From: Mycteria americana
Lineage: Eukaryota; Chordata; Aves; Ciconiiformes; Ciconiidae
Assembly: GCF_035582795.1 (NCBI RefSeq)
Contig: NC_134365.1
Location: 221,605,887-221,669,886 of the forward strand
Reading direction: 5' to 3'
DNA length: 64,000 bases
In this document: positions 54,993-64,000 of the stretch, piece after piece
Layout: each line of letters starts with the position of its first letter
Position numbering within the stretch: position 1 is the stretch's first letter
Made by a program: the position numbers and the translations under genes
Notes under the pieces: generated by a model
Database searches by the model: none
Told to the model about the DNA's origin: nothing
The model's input: the letters and a program-made list of their open reading frames with translations, nothing else

Positions 54993-57128
54993 AAGCAGGG
55001 CCCCTTGCTGCTGCTGGCAGTGCTGATACCCCCATGGGATGGGCACGAGCTGGCTCGGCTGGCCCTGGCATCTCCCGTCCTGCAAGGGGGGGCAGAATTT
55101 TGCCACCCCTTAGATTATTTTCCTATTACTATTTTTTACTGTAAACAGTTTCCAAAAGCTTTCTGGGGGAAATGGTAAAATGGAGAGAAATTCAGGAAGA
55201 CCTGGGCTGCAAAGGGATAAATGGGTGCTCAGCCATGCGGAAGCGTTCCCTACAGATATCAGCCAGCAGAGCCCGTGACATCCTCCTGCTGTTTTCCTAA
55301 ATCAATATCCCACCGATCCTTCCTTAAACTCTTCAAAACCGATCAGACTGATCAGAGTGCAGCACTTGCAAAAAAGTACAGTTGTTTTAGTTCAAAGTAC
55401 ATTATTTTCTCTCAAGAGCCATTTACGAAATTAATATTCCCATCAGCCCTAATAAAGAACCTTTCTCCTAAGATGTAGTGTGCCACCCTTGCACACCGGG
55501 CAGGTTCTGCCAACATAGATCATCCGTAATGACTTTAAAGTGAACCGAGCTTCACAAGGATAAATCAGGCACCTTGCATTCAGTATCGCCCTCATCCTGC
55601 AAAGTGCTGAGCGGTTTCCACCCCATTACCTCGCAGGACCGCAGCACCTTTGCAAACCTCACAGCATATATAACACAGGAGTAGATTATAGCCCCAGAAG
55701 TGTAACTGGTACAACAGGTCATATTTTCCCAGGCAGGTGAAACCTAAATCTCCCTAAGAATCGCTCATTCCTGTGGAAATTCAGGCAGTGGCAGCAGAAA
55801 TGAAGAATTATTCTGCACCAGACAGTGCATGGACTTGTTTAGACAAGAAAGTTTCAACACCGCCCCAAGGTAAAATATATGTGAAAGACAATTACACAGG
55901 CTAGAGTACGGCCAAGACATCGAGACGAGCGCAATTTCACCTACTAAGCGCGTCCGAGCAACTTCAATAACATTCAAAACTATAGCATGGTGCGTCCTCT
56001 AAAAGAACAATTTGGTTTGTATTATTCCTCATGACACGCCGGTTGCCAGAAAACCGGGACCCGCAGCCAGCAAAGCGCTTGGGAAGCCTGCAAGCTGTTT
56101 CACATCTTGGCATGAGCACTTGAAGCACTCAGGAGGGCTCCGGAGAAGTAAAAACCTGGTAGTTTTTACTCTGTACTTTGCTCTGGTAGTAAACACAGAG
56201 CCAAGCACTGTCCCACCAGTGGGCTCCAGCAAGCGCCTGGGACAAGCAGCCCCTGAGCAAACTGCAGACAGGCAGACGTCGGTTTGGCTTGCGATAATGG
56301 GTCCAGGCGGCTAAAGGCTTTTTCCCTGCCAGTTATCTCTGAAGACTTTACAGAGCCAGGGTGTTTAGGGGCTGGAAAGTGTCTAAAATCCTTTTGGCCA
56401 GCAAAGAGGTCACAGTGAGAAGAGGTGGTGAGTGAAGCTGGATGCTGGAGCAGCAGCTAAGCCCCAGCCCCATGGACGGTGAGTGGAGAAAAGGGGCTTT
56501 TGCAGTGGAAACGAGACAAACCACCCTCCAGCCTCAGTATTTCAAACACCGCCAGGGTACAACCCACTTCTAAGGAAAGGCTCCTGATGCATTATTCATA
56601 TTTCCTATGAACTGGGACTATTTCCTCATTGGGCACACATGGCTCCTCCTGAAGAGAAACAAGGGCCACCGGCGCAGCATCTCCCACCAGCTCCCAAAAG
56701 AGATGCGGCAGAAGGAGCAGGGACCACTGCTTCCCTAGGGAAGGCAAGGAGTCCCACCTCCAGGTGAGCCAGGAGGGTGGCTGTCAGAAGGACCTCAATC
56801 CACATAGGGCTTGCCTGGTGCTATACGTTCCTATGCAGAGGAATCAACACACAGGTGCTGTTTCAGTGCCCCACCAAGGAAATTATCACTTCCATTAAGC
56901 TGCTTGCACCATGCTGGGTTTCGCTAAGAGCCTCTGGCATGGGAGATGAGGGCAAACCACGGCTCGCATCTGACTTTGGGATGCAGCTATAAACTGCACA
57001 ACCACTTCCACAGTCGCGTTTCCCACGGAGGCAGCAGCTAATGCTGGCGGCAAGGGAGGAACGTGCGTATAAATGCACGAGGTATTTGTGTGCAATGCCA
57101 AAAGGGCAATTTGCAGCACCTCTCCTAC

Positions 57129-57259
57129 CTCTTTTGGCATTTCCTGTGGGAAGAAGAAATAAGGCACCGCAGACATGGCCACGAGACTGGCTGCAACCAG
57201 GAAACCAAGCCACCAGGCACCGACCCACCGCGGGTCTTTGTTCGTGAGCTGGACTTCGT
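57129..57259 (-). CDS. SLCO2B1: SLCO2B1 exon E: OATP signature and TM6
   Basis: This 131-nt exon completes an aspartate codon with two bases and then has 43 full codons, ending in phase 0. It carries the superfamily signature as NKDPRWVGAWWLGFL, followed by the rest of TM6 (VAASLVAMSAVPYFFF) and QEMPKE at the membrane-cytosol boundary. The tryptophan-rich signature is the best single diagnostic for an OATP. EMPKE matches OATP2B1, and SLCO2A1 differs here. The acceptor is TTGCAG|ACGAAG and the donor is GAG|GTAGGA. The next coding segment is the variable central cytoplasmic loop, about 8 to 12 kb away. Confidence 0.96.
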
Positions 57260-59811
57260 CTGCAACACAAATGGAGAAATGGGCATTAAATCAAAGGTGA
57301 ACGGAGGGACTCCAGTGCACCAAAGGGATGGTGATGGGTGGCCCCAGTCAACCCAGACATCAGCGTGCTCCAAGGTGGTGGCTTCCAACCTGGGGACCAT
57401 CGGTTTTGAGGTCTGAGCAGCATTTGCACTTGACTCATCCCATGGTGCTAAATCACATTTCATTCTTCATTATCAGCAGGGTGTCTAAAAACTCACTCAG
57501 CCCTTTGGATGGAGATAACTGGGACAGGGATGTCCTAGAGCTGGAAAGGCAGAGGAAAGCATCCCCATCACAGCTTTGTCAGAGAAGGGACACCCATGTT
57601 GTGAAAAAGCTCGGAAATACTCACTCAAGGGGATTAAGCCATGATGTCTGTCACGACAGAAGGAAAAATACTTTCTTAAGGTTAAAATGGAGTTAACTCC
57701 AATTAACTTCCAGCATCCAAGAGCACCGGTTTACTTTTTTTACAGTCTGGCTACCCACACAAGGACCCCCCTGTTCACAGACTTGGACCCTGGAGCTCTG
57801 CCCACCAGTCTGGTCCATTGGCCAGTGCCTGGTTTGCAGCTCAACCAACGGAAGCCGATCTTTAAAAACGCTTTAATACGGATTATATCCCTTTCTCCTG
57901 ACCACTTTCCTTCAGTTCACCCAGCCTCCTCCCTTGTCGTCCTCAGGGCACGCTGCCAAAGATAACGTTTTCTGTGGGGAGGGTACTTGGCATAAATAAA
58001 ACTCGATATGCAGAAGCCAGAATGCAAATACACAAGAGGGGGAGTCTGAACCAAGAAATATTTCTACAGTAAAAGGGGATACCTGTGGTTAGATAGCATT
58101 CACGAGCAAGCCCAGGAAATGAGCCCTCCCAGAAACCTCTTCCTTAACTGTGAGTTTTAACACAAGCGAGCTGTTCTCACTGGGAGGGATGCAATTAAAA
58201 CTGCAATCAGTTTACTGGATTTCGGTGCGGTGGATACTGCCACATCTAATCTCCCATCTCTGGAAGTAACAAGTGATAGGTCAAAGAAATTTGATGATCT
58301 CCTCCCTGCACGGTGCATTTAGCAAATTGGGATTTTAAATCCCTTCCTGAATAAACACCAACAAGTTTTTTTCTAGGAAAACATGAGGTTAAATTAGATT
58401 TAGCATTAAGCAGCCACAGCTCGATAGCTTTCCCCAGTAGGGTGAAGATATCTTTAGGCTGAAGACAGCTCTAAACCTGGGTGTTCTCTAGTTCTGGCTA
58501 TTCAGGCACCTTTCTCATTCAACGTCCATCTGCAGAAGATGGCTTAGAAGAACTGAGCATCAGGGTGTGCAGGCAGACTGTAGACCCTAATCCCATTTCT
58601 TCATCCTTCAGAGGCAGATAAACCAAGACTCCAGACACCTCACCAAGGTTCACCCACTGAGGAGGATGGATAGCTGCAGCAATAAGCTTGGAGGTCACCT
58701 GATAGGAGGAGGCAATGTCGAGACTGGAGTATGCTCTTGAGCTACAAATATCATAAATGTATATATAGAGTGACAAAGACCAGGTTAAAAAACGCCTGGT
58801 GAAGTCAGTGAGCAGGAATGAGCCGGAGGCACCGAGAAGGAGCCAAAGCTAGTGCATCCGTAGTGTCAACAGCCGCTGCTCATCCAGCTCCAGCCCTGAC
58901 ACTGTCTGGTCACCACCCAAAGGAGCCTGTCCATCGTCCTTTTCCTCTAGTGAGGATATGCTGAGCTGTATAACGTGTGTCTGCTCTGTTAATAACCAGG
59001 AAACAGCTTCTTGTTTTTCAGGCTGGGTTTTAAGAGACAGCCAAAAAGGAGACAACTACAAATGCTTTGATAGCACGGCTCAGGAAGAGTTTTTAAAGGA
59101 AATCCTTTTCATGCTCCTCTTTTGCCCTACCCAACATTTCTCTTCTACTTGCTTTCACCTTCCTCCCTTCCTACTCTTCCCTCTGCTTCTTCACGTCTCA
59201 GGGTCCTGGTACCCGTTCTCCATTCTTTCTCTCTTTCTTCTCCTCTCCATCTTTCTCTTTCATGTTTCTCTCTGGGTTTTGCTCATCCTCCACATCCTCA
59301 CTCTTCCCTGGTGCTGGCTGGCAGCAAAATGCTCCTGCTGCTGTTGCTGGCATACGGCAGAAAATTCATAGAAGAATGAAAATCAGGTCTTCTCTAAAAG
59401 CACAATGCAGATGGGCATCCCTCTAACCAGACCTGGCAGCAGCCCAGGGGTGAAGGATCTCCAGGTCTGAAGGAGGAGAAAGCGCCGACTGAAATATGGG
59501 ATTCCAGTAGCCACGGGGCCAGGTTTAACCCTGCAGATGTGTGTGTGACACTGAGTCAGGTGGCAAGGATCCACTTATTTGGGCCATCCAACCCAGCACT
59601 GATGGGACCGGTCCCAAAGCATCCCCAGGTGATGGAAGTGATTTAACAGGGGAGATGATAGCTTGCAAAGGGAGCCAGCCCCTGCCCCGCAGGTTGCACC
59701 TTCATCCCTTGGGGGTCAGGATGCCCAGGGAGGGGCTGGACCGCTGCTGGCTCAGTAAATGGGATGCAGGGAGAAGGGTGCGGCCGGCTCTCCAAGGGCA
59801 CGTTCACTCAC
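57260..59811 (-). other. SLCO2B1 intron between exons D and E
   Basis: An intron of 2552 bp. A pyrimidine-rich stretch (about 59120-59300 on the plus strand) yields open frames of low complexity only. No transposable element or exon was recognised. Confidence 0.65.
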
Positions 59812-59910
59812 CTCCGGTGACTTTGTCAATGTCGACGTAAAAACGCAGCATGGCAGAGCCCAGCATGAAGGCCACCCCCGGCCCGATGACGGTCACGGAG
59901 AACAAGATCC
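59812..59910 (-). CDS. SLCO2B1: SLCO2B1 exon D: TM5
   Basis: A short 99-nt exon (two bases, 32 codons, one base) encoding TM5 and the start of extracellular loop 3. The first codon is completed from exon C to give glycine, continuing as ILFSVTVIGPGVAFMLGSAM and then LRFYVDIDKVTG. GPG followed by LGS and YVDI is the standard OATP pattern here. The acceptor is CTGCAG|GGATC and the donor GGAG|GTGAGT is close to consensus. No alternative frame is open across the exon with matching phases. Confidence 0.95.
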
Positions 59911-61024
59911 CTGCAGAGGGGCGAGAGCAGAGAGGGGCTCAGCCCTGCACGAAGGGACCAGGGGGGACAGGAGGTGCCTTGAGGCAGGACCACGCTGGAC
60001 CAGGGTCCACCGCATCTGCCTCCAGCACAGGCTATTTCCCTTGCAGCTTTCTTATGTCACACCTTTCGAAGGATAACAACCCCATGCTTTGCAGGCTCCC
60101 TTCACAGGAAAGGTTTTGCAAAACTCAGACCTTTCCTGCCACTTTTCTTCAGCCTCCTAGAAAGACCGAGATACACCCAGGAACAAGATGGGCCCCTTGG
60201 CATAAGAAATCCAGGAAATGAAAAGTTTTTTTACAAGGTTAAGGAGATAAAAGTTATCAGCAAACTCTCTTACGTGAATTACTGATTAAAAAATTAAACA
60301 CCTGTGAGATTCAACTCCTATCTTACAGGTCATCCTTTCAAATATGGTTCAAAGGTTTGGAGCATCTACCAGAGCAAAATTTGCTGCAGTACTTCCAGTT
60401 TCTTGATGGTAATGACCTGGTTTTGAGCCACCCTTGCTGTGCCATTCAGTTCAAAAGGCAGATAACAGCTGGAAAAGGGCTAGAAAGACCTACGAGGACC
60501 ATCTTGTCCATCCCACCACCCTGGGAAATCCCTCGCAGCTGTGTGCCCAAGCTGTTTTCCAGCACCCCCTGCCCTGAAGGATACTTGCCCACCTCCCAGA
60601 TGGTTGATCCTGCTTTTTTAGCTTCCTATCATTTTCCCTACATCTAAATAAAGTCTTCATTGCTGCATCTTAAGCCCATAGCTGCCTCCTGTGAACATGG
60701 AGATCAGATTATTCCTCTTCTCCTTGTTGAAGCCTTTTTGGAGGAGGACATGGTTATTGTGTCCCTCTCCGGCTTACCATTCTCAGGCCAAAAATCCCAG
60801 CATCTCCCCTAAATCATGTTTTCCAGCACTCCTGGTCTGTCTGGAGTTTGTCCAAGCTTGAAGCAGATATAAACTATTTTTGCAGAAACCTTCCTAGCGC
60901 TGGGTAGAGCAGAAGGGCTATAGCAAGCTTTGCTCTCATTAATGCAAATTAATACTGTCTGGCCTGGCTATAGAGAGCTAATTAATTCTGGTTTCCCCTC
61001 TTCCCACAGCAGCCCCAGCCTTAC
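59911..61024 (-). other. SLCO2B1 intron between exons C and D
   Basis: An intron of 1114 bp. No repeat, exon-like frame or structured element was recognised. Confidence 0.7.
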
Positions 61025-61252
61025 CCAAATAGAGGGGGGAGTTCCTCTCACTGGCGAAGTCGTCAATGTAGGAGATCCCAAAGGGCTGGATGGGGACACC
61101 ACCGATGCCCAGCAGCGCCTGGGCGATGAACATGACGAGGAGAACCTCGTGGTTCTCCCTGGCAGCGTGGGGGGTGCAGCCGGCATCGCTGAGGTTCCCC
61201 TGGGACCCCGGCACTCCGGGCTGGCACAGGTCAGTGGTGTTGCTGAACGTGC
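61025..61252 (-). CDS. SLCO2B1: SLCO2B1 exon C: extracellular loop 2 and TM4
   Basis: This 228-nt exon needs two bases to complete its first codon and leaves one over. It encodes the rest of extracellular loop 2, including TFSNTTDLC with a potential N-glycosylation site (NTT). Next come TM4 with LLVMFIAQALLGIGGVPIQP and then FGISYIDDFASERNSPLYLG. The GIGGVPIQPFGISYIDDF block is a strong OATP marker. The acceptor is TTGCAG|GCACG and the donor is TTGG|GTAAGG. The loop between the glycosylation site and TM4 diverges freely, as it does between mammalian orthologues. The exon keeps many CpGs, which is typical of codon-constrained GC-rich avian exons. Confidence 0.95.
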
Positions 61253-62722
61253 CTGCAATGACAAGGGGAGCAGTTCTAAGGGGCTCGGTCTAGAGGAAGA
61301 GCTTCCCTAAGATAGCAGCAAGCACGTAGATATGCACTCAGTAGGTGTCAGGTGGGAAACGTCAGTGGAAGAAAATGCAAAGAGAGTGCAAATATTACTG
61401 CGCAGATGTTCACGGTGAGATGGATGCACGTGCCACGAAAAGCCACCTCCATGGAAAAAGCAGAGCTGAGATCAGTTCCAGGACCTTTGATATATCTTGC
61501 AGTAAAGGTAAGTGAGCAAAACTGCAGATTTCATGAATAGCTACTCAGGAAATGAGAACTCATTTTACCCAGAAATGGATTACAAAGCTGCCTAAGTGAA
61601 AGTGCTGATCCTAGCACCCTTATCTTCCTTAAAATACTGGGGGAGGGGGTGGTGGTGTTTATAGCAGGATTTCCATGGTTATGCCCCAAATCATATGCAA
61701 CTCTGAGTGCTTGACACAGGGCCACCTGCACCAGCACTCCTGAAACGGGTGGCTAATTGTTTCCAAACTGTCGTTAGCACCTGACCTCTGTTTGCATCCA
61801 TGAATTATTCACCTATTAAGGCTTCCTTTGGTGGCTGCAGCTGCATGAACCAGCTGCGCTCTCTCCGATGAGCCAGAGAAAAGCTGTTTAGTGGAGGTTT
61901 CTAAAAGATTTGCTGGACCTTCATGGCAGGATTTGGGAAGGTAACGAGAGAGTGGGTTTCTCCTTTCTCTTCTCACCCCTTCTCACCTTCTTTCAGGGAG
62001 AAAATCCCAAACCCACCCTGACCTGCTCCTCCACGAGTGATTTACACCTGCGTGTTTCTCACAGGAGCTTGATTTTCTAGTGGGGTCTAAAACCTCAAAG
62101 CATTCCCTTTGAGGGAAACCAAAGGGAAACCAGTTGTCCTTTGAGGACAACTCAGCTAGGCATGGGAAGACAGGTGAGGTACCCCATAAGCAGGAGAAGT
62201 TAGGTGTGAAACCAACGCTCCCCCGTTGCAGACAACAGCGTTTCACCCCCAAAGCTGCCCCGTTGTGGTGAGTCAAGCTCCTTCCTGCACCTCTTGTTTC
62301 CTTCCCGTAAAAGGCTTCAGTGTTCATGAGACCTTATCTTATCTATGTCATGAAAATAAGGGAGCAGTTCATGTGCGTGAGGACAACGTGGCTCAATGCA
62401 CGGAAGATGAGAGCCCCAATGGCTGGGGAAGACCTTCCTGCTAGCCGGTGTTTGTCTGCTGCGTGGATGTGTAGAAGACAACGGGAATCAGAAGCACAGC
62501 CCACGTTTTGATGGTTTTCATGCCCTTTCCTGTGGTTCCAACTGTCCCCTGGCTCTGATTCCCACCATCAGCTGTTGCCTCTCAGGACTGAGATGGTTTC
62601 ATTCTCTGAAAATTAAAATTCCTTGAGGACAAACCTACAGCTTGCAGCTCCCAACCCCTTGAGAGAAGGTGATTTCCTTTATCTGTCCCAAAAGGCATAA
62701 AATAAGTTCCTAGAGTACCTAC
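61253..62722 (-). other. SLCO2B1 intron between exons B and C
   Basis: An intron of 1470 bp. I see no further exon, no recognisable transposable element and no tandem repeat. Open frames inside it are short and show no transporter similarity. Confidence 0.7.
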
Positions 62723-62885
62723 TGGCAACGGACTGGTCATACTCGTAGGGTCCAGTTATGAAGTGGGGGAGAGACATGAGGAACCCAGCCAAGGAGACGA
62801 GGATGGCACCACAGCCGATGAAACGGGGTCTGTGCACTCGGCTCCCGAAGTAACTTATGAAGACGATCAGCAACGTGTTTCCAAC
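62723..62885 (-). CDS. SLCO2B1: SLCO2B1 exon B: TM2-TM3
   Basis: This 163-nt exon enters in phase 0 and leaves one base over. It encodes [20 protein letters not shown], finishing TM2 and its short cytoplasmic loop, then TM3 and [15 protein letters not shown] at the start of extracellular loop 2. The histidine in LPHF lies at the TM3 position reported to give most OATPs their stimulation by low pH. The acceptor is CTGCAG|GTT. Two donor GTs lie four bases apart at the 3' end. Only the proximal one (GCCA|GTAGGT) keeps the reading frame with the next exon; the distal one (AGTAG|GTACTC) shifts it. I therefore placed the exon end at 62723. Confidence 0.94.
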
Positions 62886-62985
62886 CTGCAGCAGGACACA
62901 CACACCAAGAGGTCTCACAAGGGAACAACAGGAGCATGGGGAGAGCATTCACCAGGTAGATTAGGAGAAGCAAGCTGGTTTTCAC

Positions 62986-63123
62986 CTCATTGAAGGAAGC
63001 GAGCAGCCCTGATGTCTGGCTGGAGAGGCCGTATCGTCTCTCGATGGTTGAGATGGAGCTCTTCAGATAGCCGGAGACCAGGAGCTGGGAGAGCTGCAGG
63101 AGCCCGTGGCAGAAAACGAAGAA
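62986..63123 (-). CDS. SLCO2B1: SLCO2B1 exon A: TM1 (46 codons)
   Basis: First visible coding exon, 138 nt, phase 0 at both ends. It encodes [15 protein letters not shown] (start of TM1), then [18 protein letters not shown] and [11 protein letters not shown], the first extracellular loop and the start of TM2. This block is among the best conserved in the OATP family: KSSISTIE and [12 protein letters not shown] match the mammalian 2A/2B transporters almost residue for residue. The acceptor is TTGGCAG|TTC and the donor is GAG|GTGAAA. The exon starts in the middle of the protein, so a further upstream exon must supply the initiator methionine. Only 100 nt of intron separate it from the next exon. 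Confidence 0.96.
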
Positions 63124-64000
63124 CTGCCAACACAAAAAGAGAGCATCCAGCATGATTACTGCAAGCTGCAACACAACGAACTGCATCTTCTACACAAAGG
63201 TGTGATTATTGAACATGAACCTTCGACCATGAGCCTTTGAAATATTACCCTCACTCCTGCCATCAGTGGTCTTCTGAAATTAGGCCAGGGCCATTAAACT
63301 GTCCTCTGCCAAAAATGACAATAGGGTTAGTATTTGCAAGGAGAGTGCGGTTTCTTCAGCTGAAAGTGGCTTTGGACAAAGAGATCACTTCACTTGGGAT
63401 ACTGCCAGTTTCTGTTGGTCTTGACCCTGAGACCCGGCAGCAGAAGTGGAAGGTTGCACAGCCTTCCATCTCCCATCCAGCCCGAGGCAGGCAGCCATCC
63501 CCACTGCTGGCAGGAGCTCTTCTGGGACAGGAACGAGCCCTTCCAAACACAGCAACAAGCAGCTTCTTTAGAGAAAGTCAGGAGGAGGTCAGGGAGAATA
63601 GTTCAGACTTTCTGTTTTCCTTTCCTTCTGGATGTAAAGGACATATCTCCTTTTGGAAAATGGGATGATTCGCCTCCACTTCCAGAAGGAAACCTTGTCA
63701 AAGACCATCAGCTCCCAGAAAATCATCTGACCTCCTCTCCTCCAGAGTTTGGGATGTCCTGGTGCTCGGCTGCCCAGGAGAACACGTGGCTCGAACTGCC
63801 CCACCATTAATGAGAGCAACATCCATCTTCCTGCTCCTCAAGCAGAAGCATTTTGCAAGTGCCAAATGAACTGTCCCAGGAGGGATGGAGACCACCTCCC
63901 CTTCATCCTCAGCTCTGCAAACTACTCAGCAAAGGAAAGGAGCTGACAAGCCGTCTGCCACATGGCTCTCCACAGGCATCCTTCCAGAACCCAAATGAGT
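63124..64000 (-). other. SLCO2B1 intron upstream of the first visible exon
   Basis: No reading frame here resembles the short, poorly conserved OATP N-terminus. The sequence next to the exon is a good acceptor: a pyrimidine-rich stretch ending in TTGGCAG at 63124-63130 read on the minus strand. The N-terminal coding exon must therefore lie upstream, at higher coordinates. No repeat was recognised. Confidence 0.75.

Larger units (their letters stand above)
49192..57128 (-). other. SLCO2B1 large intron with nested CR1 copies
   Basis: A 7.9-kb intron stretch between exon E and the candidate micro-exon. It holds a nested CR1 pair (52900-54310), a probable ancient LINE relic (50150-51080), a 25-bp tandem duplication (50761-50810) and a T20 tract (54973-54992). 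No other exon-like frame with suitable phases was noticed. Confidence 0.7.
25215..63123 (-). other. SLCO2B1: SLCO2B1 gene (OATP2B1), 5'-incomplete
   Basis: Gene-level entry for an organic anion transporting polypeptide, a sodium-independent plasma-membrane carrier. In mammals OATP2B1 takes up estrone sulfate, DHEA sulfate and many drugs, and is stimulated by acid pH. Thirteen exons seen here splice in frame (exon phases were checked one by one) into 638 residues; human OATP2B1 has about 709. The missing part is the cytoplasmic N-terminus, whose exon lies beyond the window, plus a shorter central loop. Visible landmarks are the family signature DPRWVGAWWLGFL between the third extracellular loop and TM6, 12 hydrophobic segments, a Kazal-like extracellular loop with eleven cysteines between TM9 and TM10, and a C-terminal ESKV tail. 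Assignment to SLCO2B1 rather than the paralogue SLCO2A1 rests on EMPKE after TM6, IVVGGAILKRF in TM8, the serine-x-valine C-terminus and overall resemblance recalled from the mammalian protein. The promoter is not in the window. Confidence 0.95.

Noticed and set aside
25599..63123. Assignment to the paralogue SLCO2A1 (prostaglandin transporter)
   Set aside because: The EMPKE sequence after TM6, the TM8 sequence IVVGGAILKRF, the Kazal loop spacing and the S-K-V end fit SLCO2B1 better.
1..64000. tRNA genes, CRISPR arrays, bacterial operons or retroviral genes
   Set aside because: No cloverleaf, spaced direct repeats, bacterial-type gene packing or gag/pol/env-like frame was seen. The only polymerase-like frames belong to CR1.

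Overview
This is vertebrate nuclear DNA, most likely from a bird. Two things point to that. The transposable elements I could identify are CR1-type LINEs, with the typical 3' tails (repeats of ATTCTRTG) and frequent 5' truncation. The one protein-coding gene is split into small exons with GT/AG introns. The sequence alone does not give a species, and a crocodilian or turtle cannot be fully excluded.

The window holds most of one gene on the minus strand. It is SLCO2B1, encoding the organic anion transporter OATP2B1. Thirteen well-supported coding exons run from position 63123 down to the stop codon at 25599. All join in frame with GT/AG splice sites and encode 638 residues. A 30-nt micro-exon at 49162-49191 is an additional, uncertain candidate. 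The exon for the cytoplasmic N-terminus and the promoter lie beyond position 64000. A short 3' UTR with a polyadenylation signal ends the gene near 25215. The protein has the OATP hallmarks: 12 predicted membrane segments, the signature DPRWVGAWWLGFL, a cysteine-rich Kazal-like loop and a C-terminal PDZ-type tail.

Positions 1 to about 25200 lie downstream of the gene. I recognised no coding gene there. The stretch contains CR1 copies at about 8171-8650, 14881-14946, 16590-17826 and 20155-21522. It also has a few palindromes, homopolymer runs and two patches that keep many CpGs.

The introns contain more CR1: a pair in the last intron (26343-27163), one attached to a 280-bp pentanucleotide tract (38811-39235), and a recent copy nested inside an older opposite-strand copy (52900-54310). 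Two older LINE relics lie near 36880-37100 and 50150-51080. AT-rich tandem repeats lie at 34243-34390 and 45318-45447.

No RNA gene, CRISPR array, bacterial feature or novel gene system was found. The observations most worth checking are the candidate micro-exon inside an unexplained 286-codon open frame, the two competing splice donors of the second exon, the CR1-in-CR1 nestings and the pentanucleotide array.
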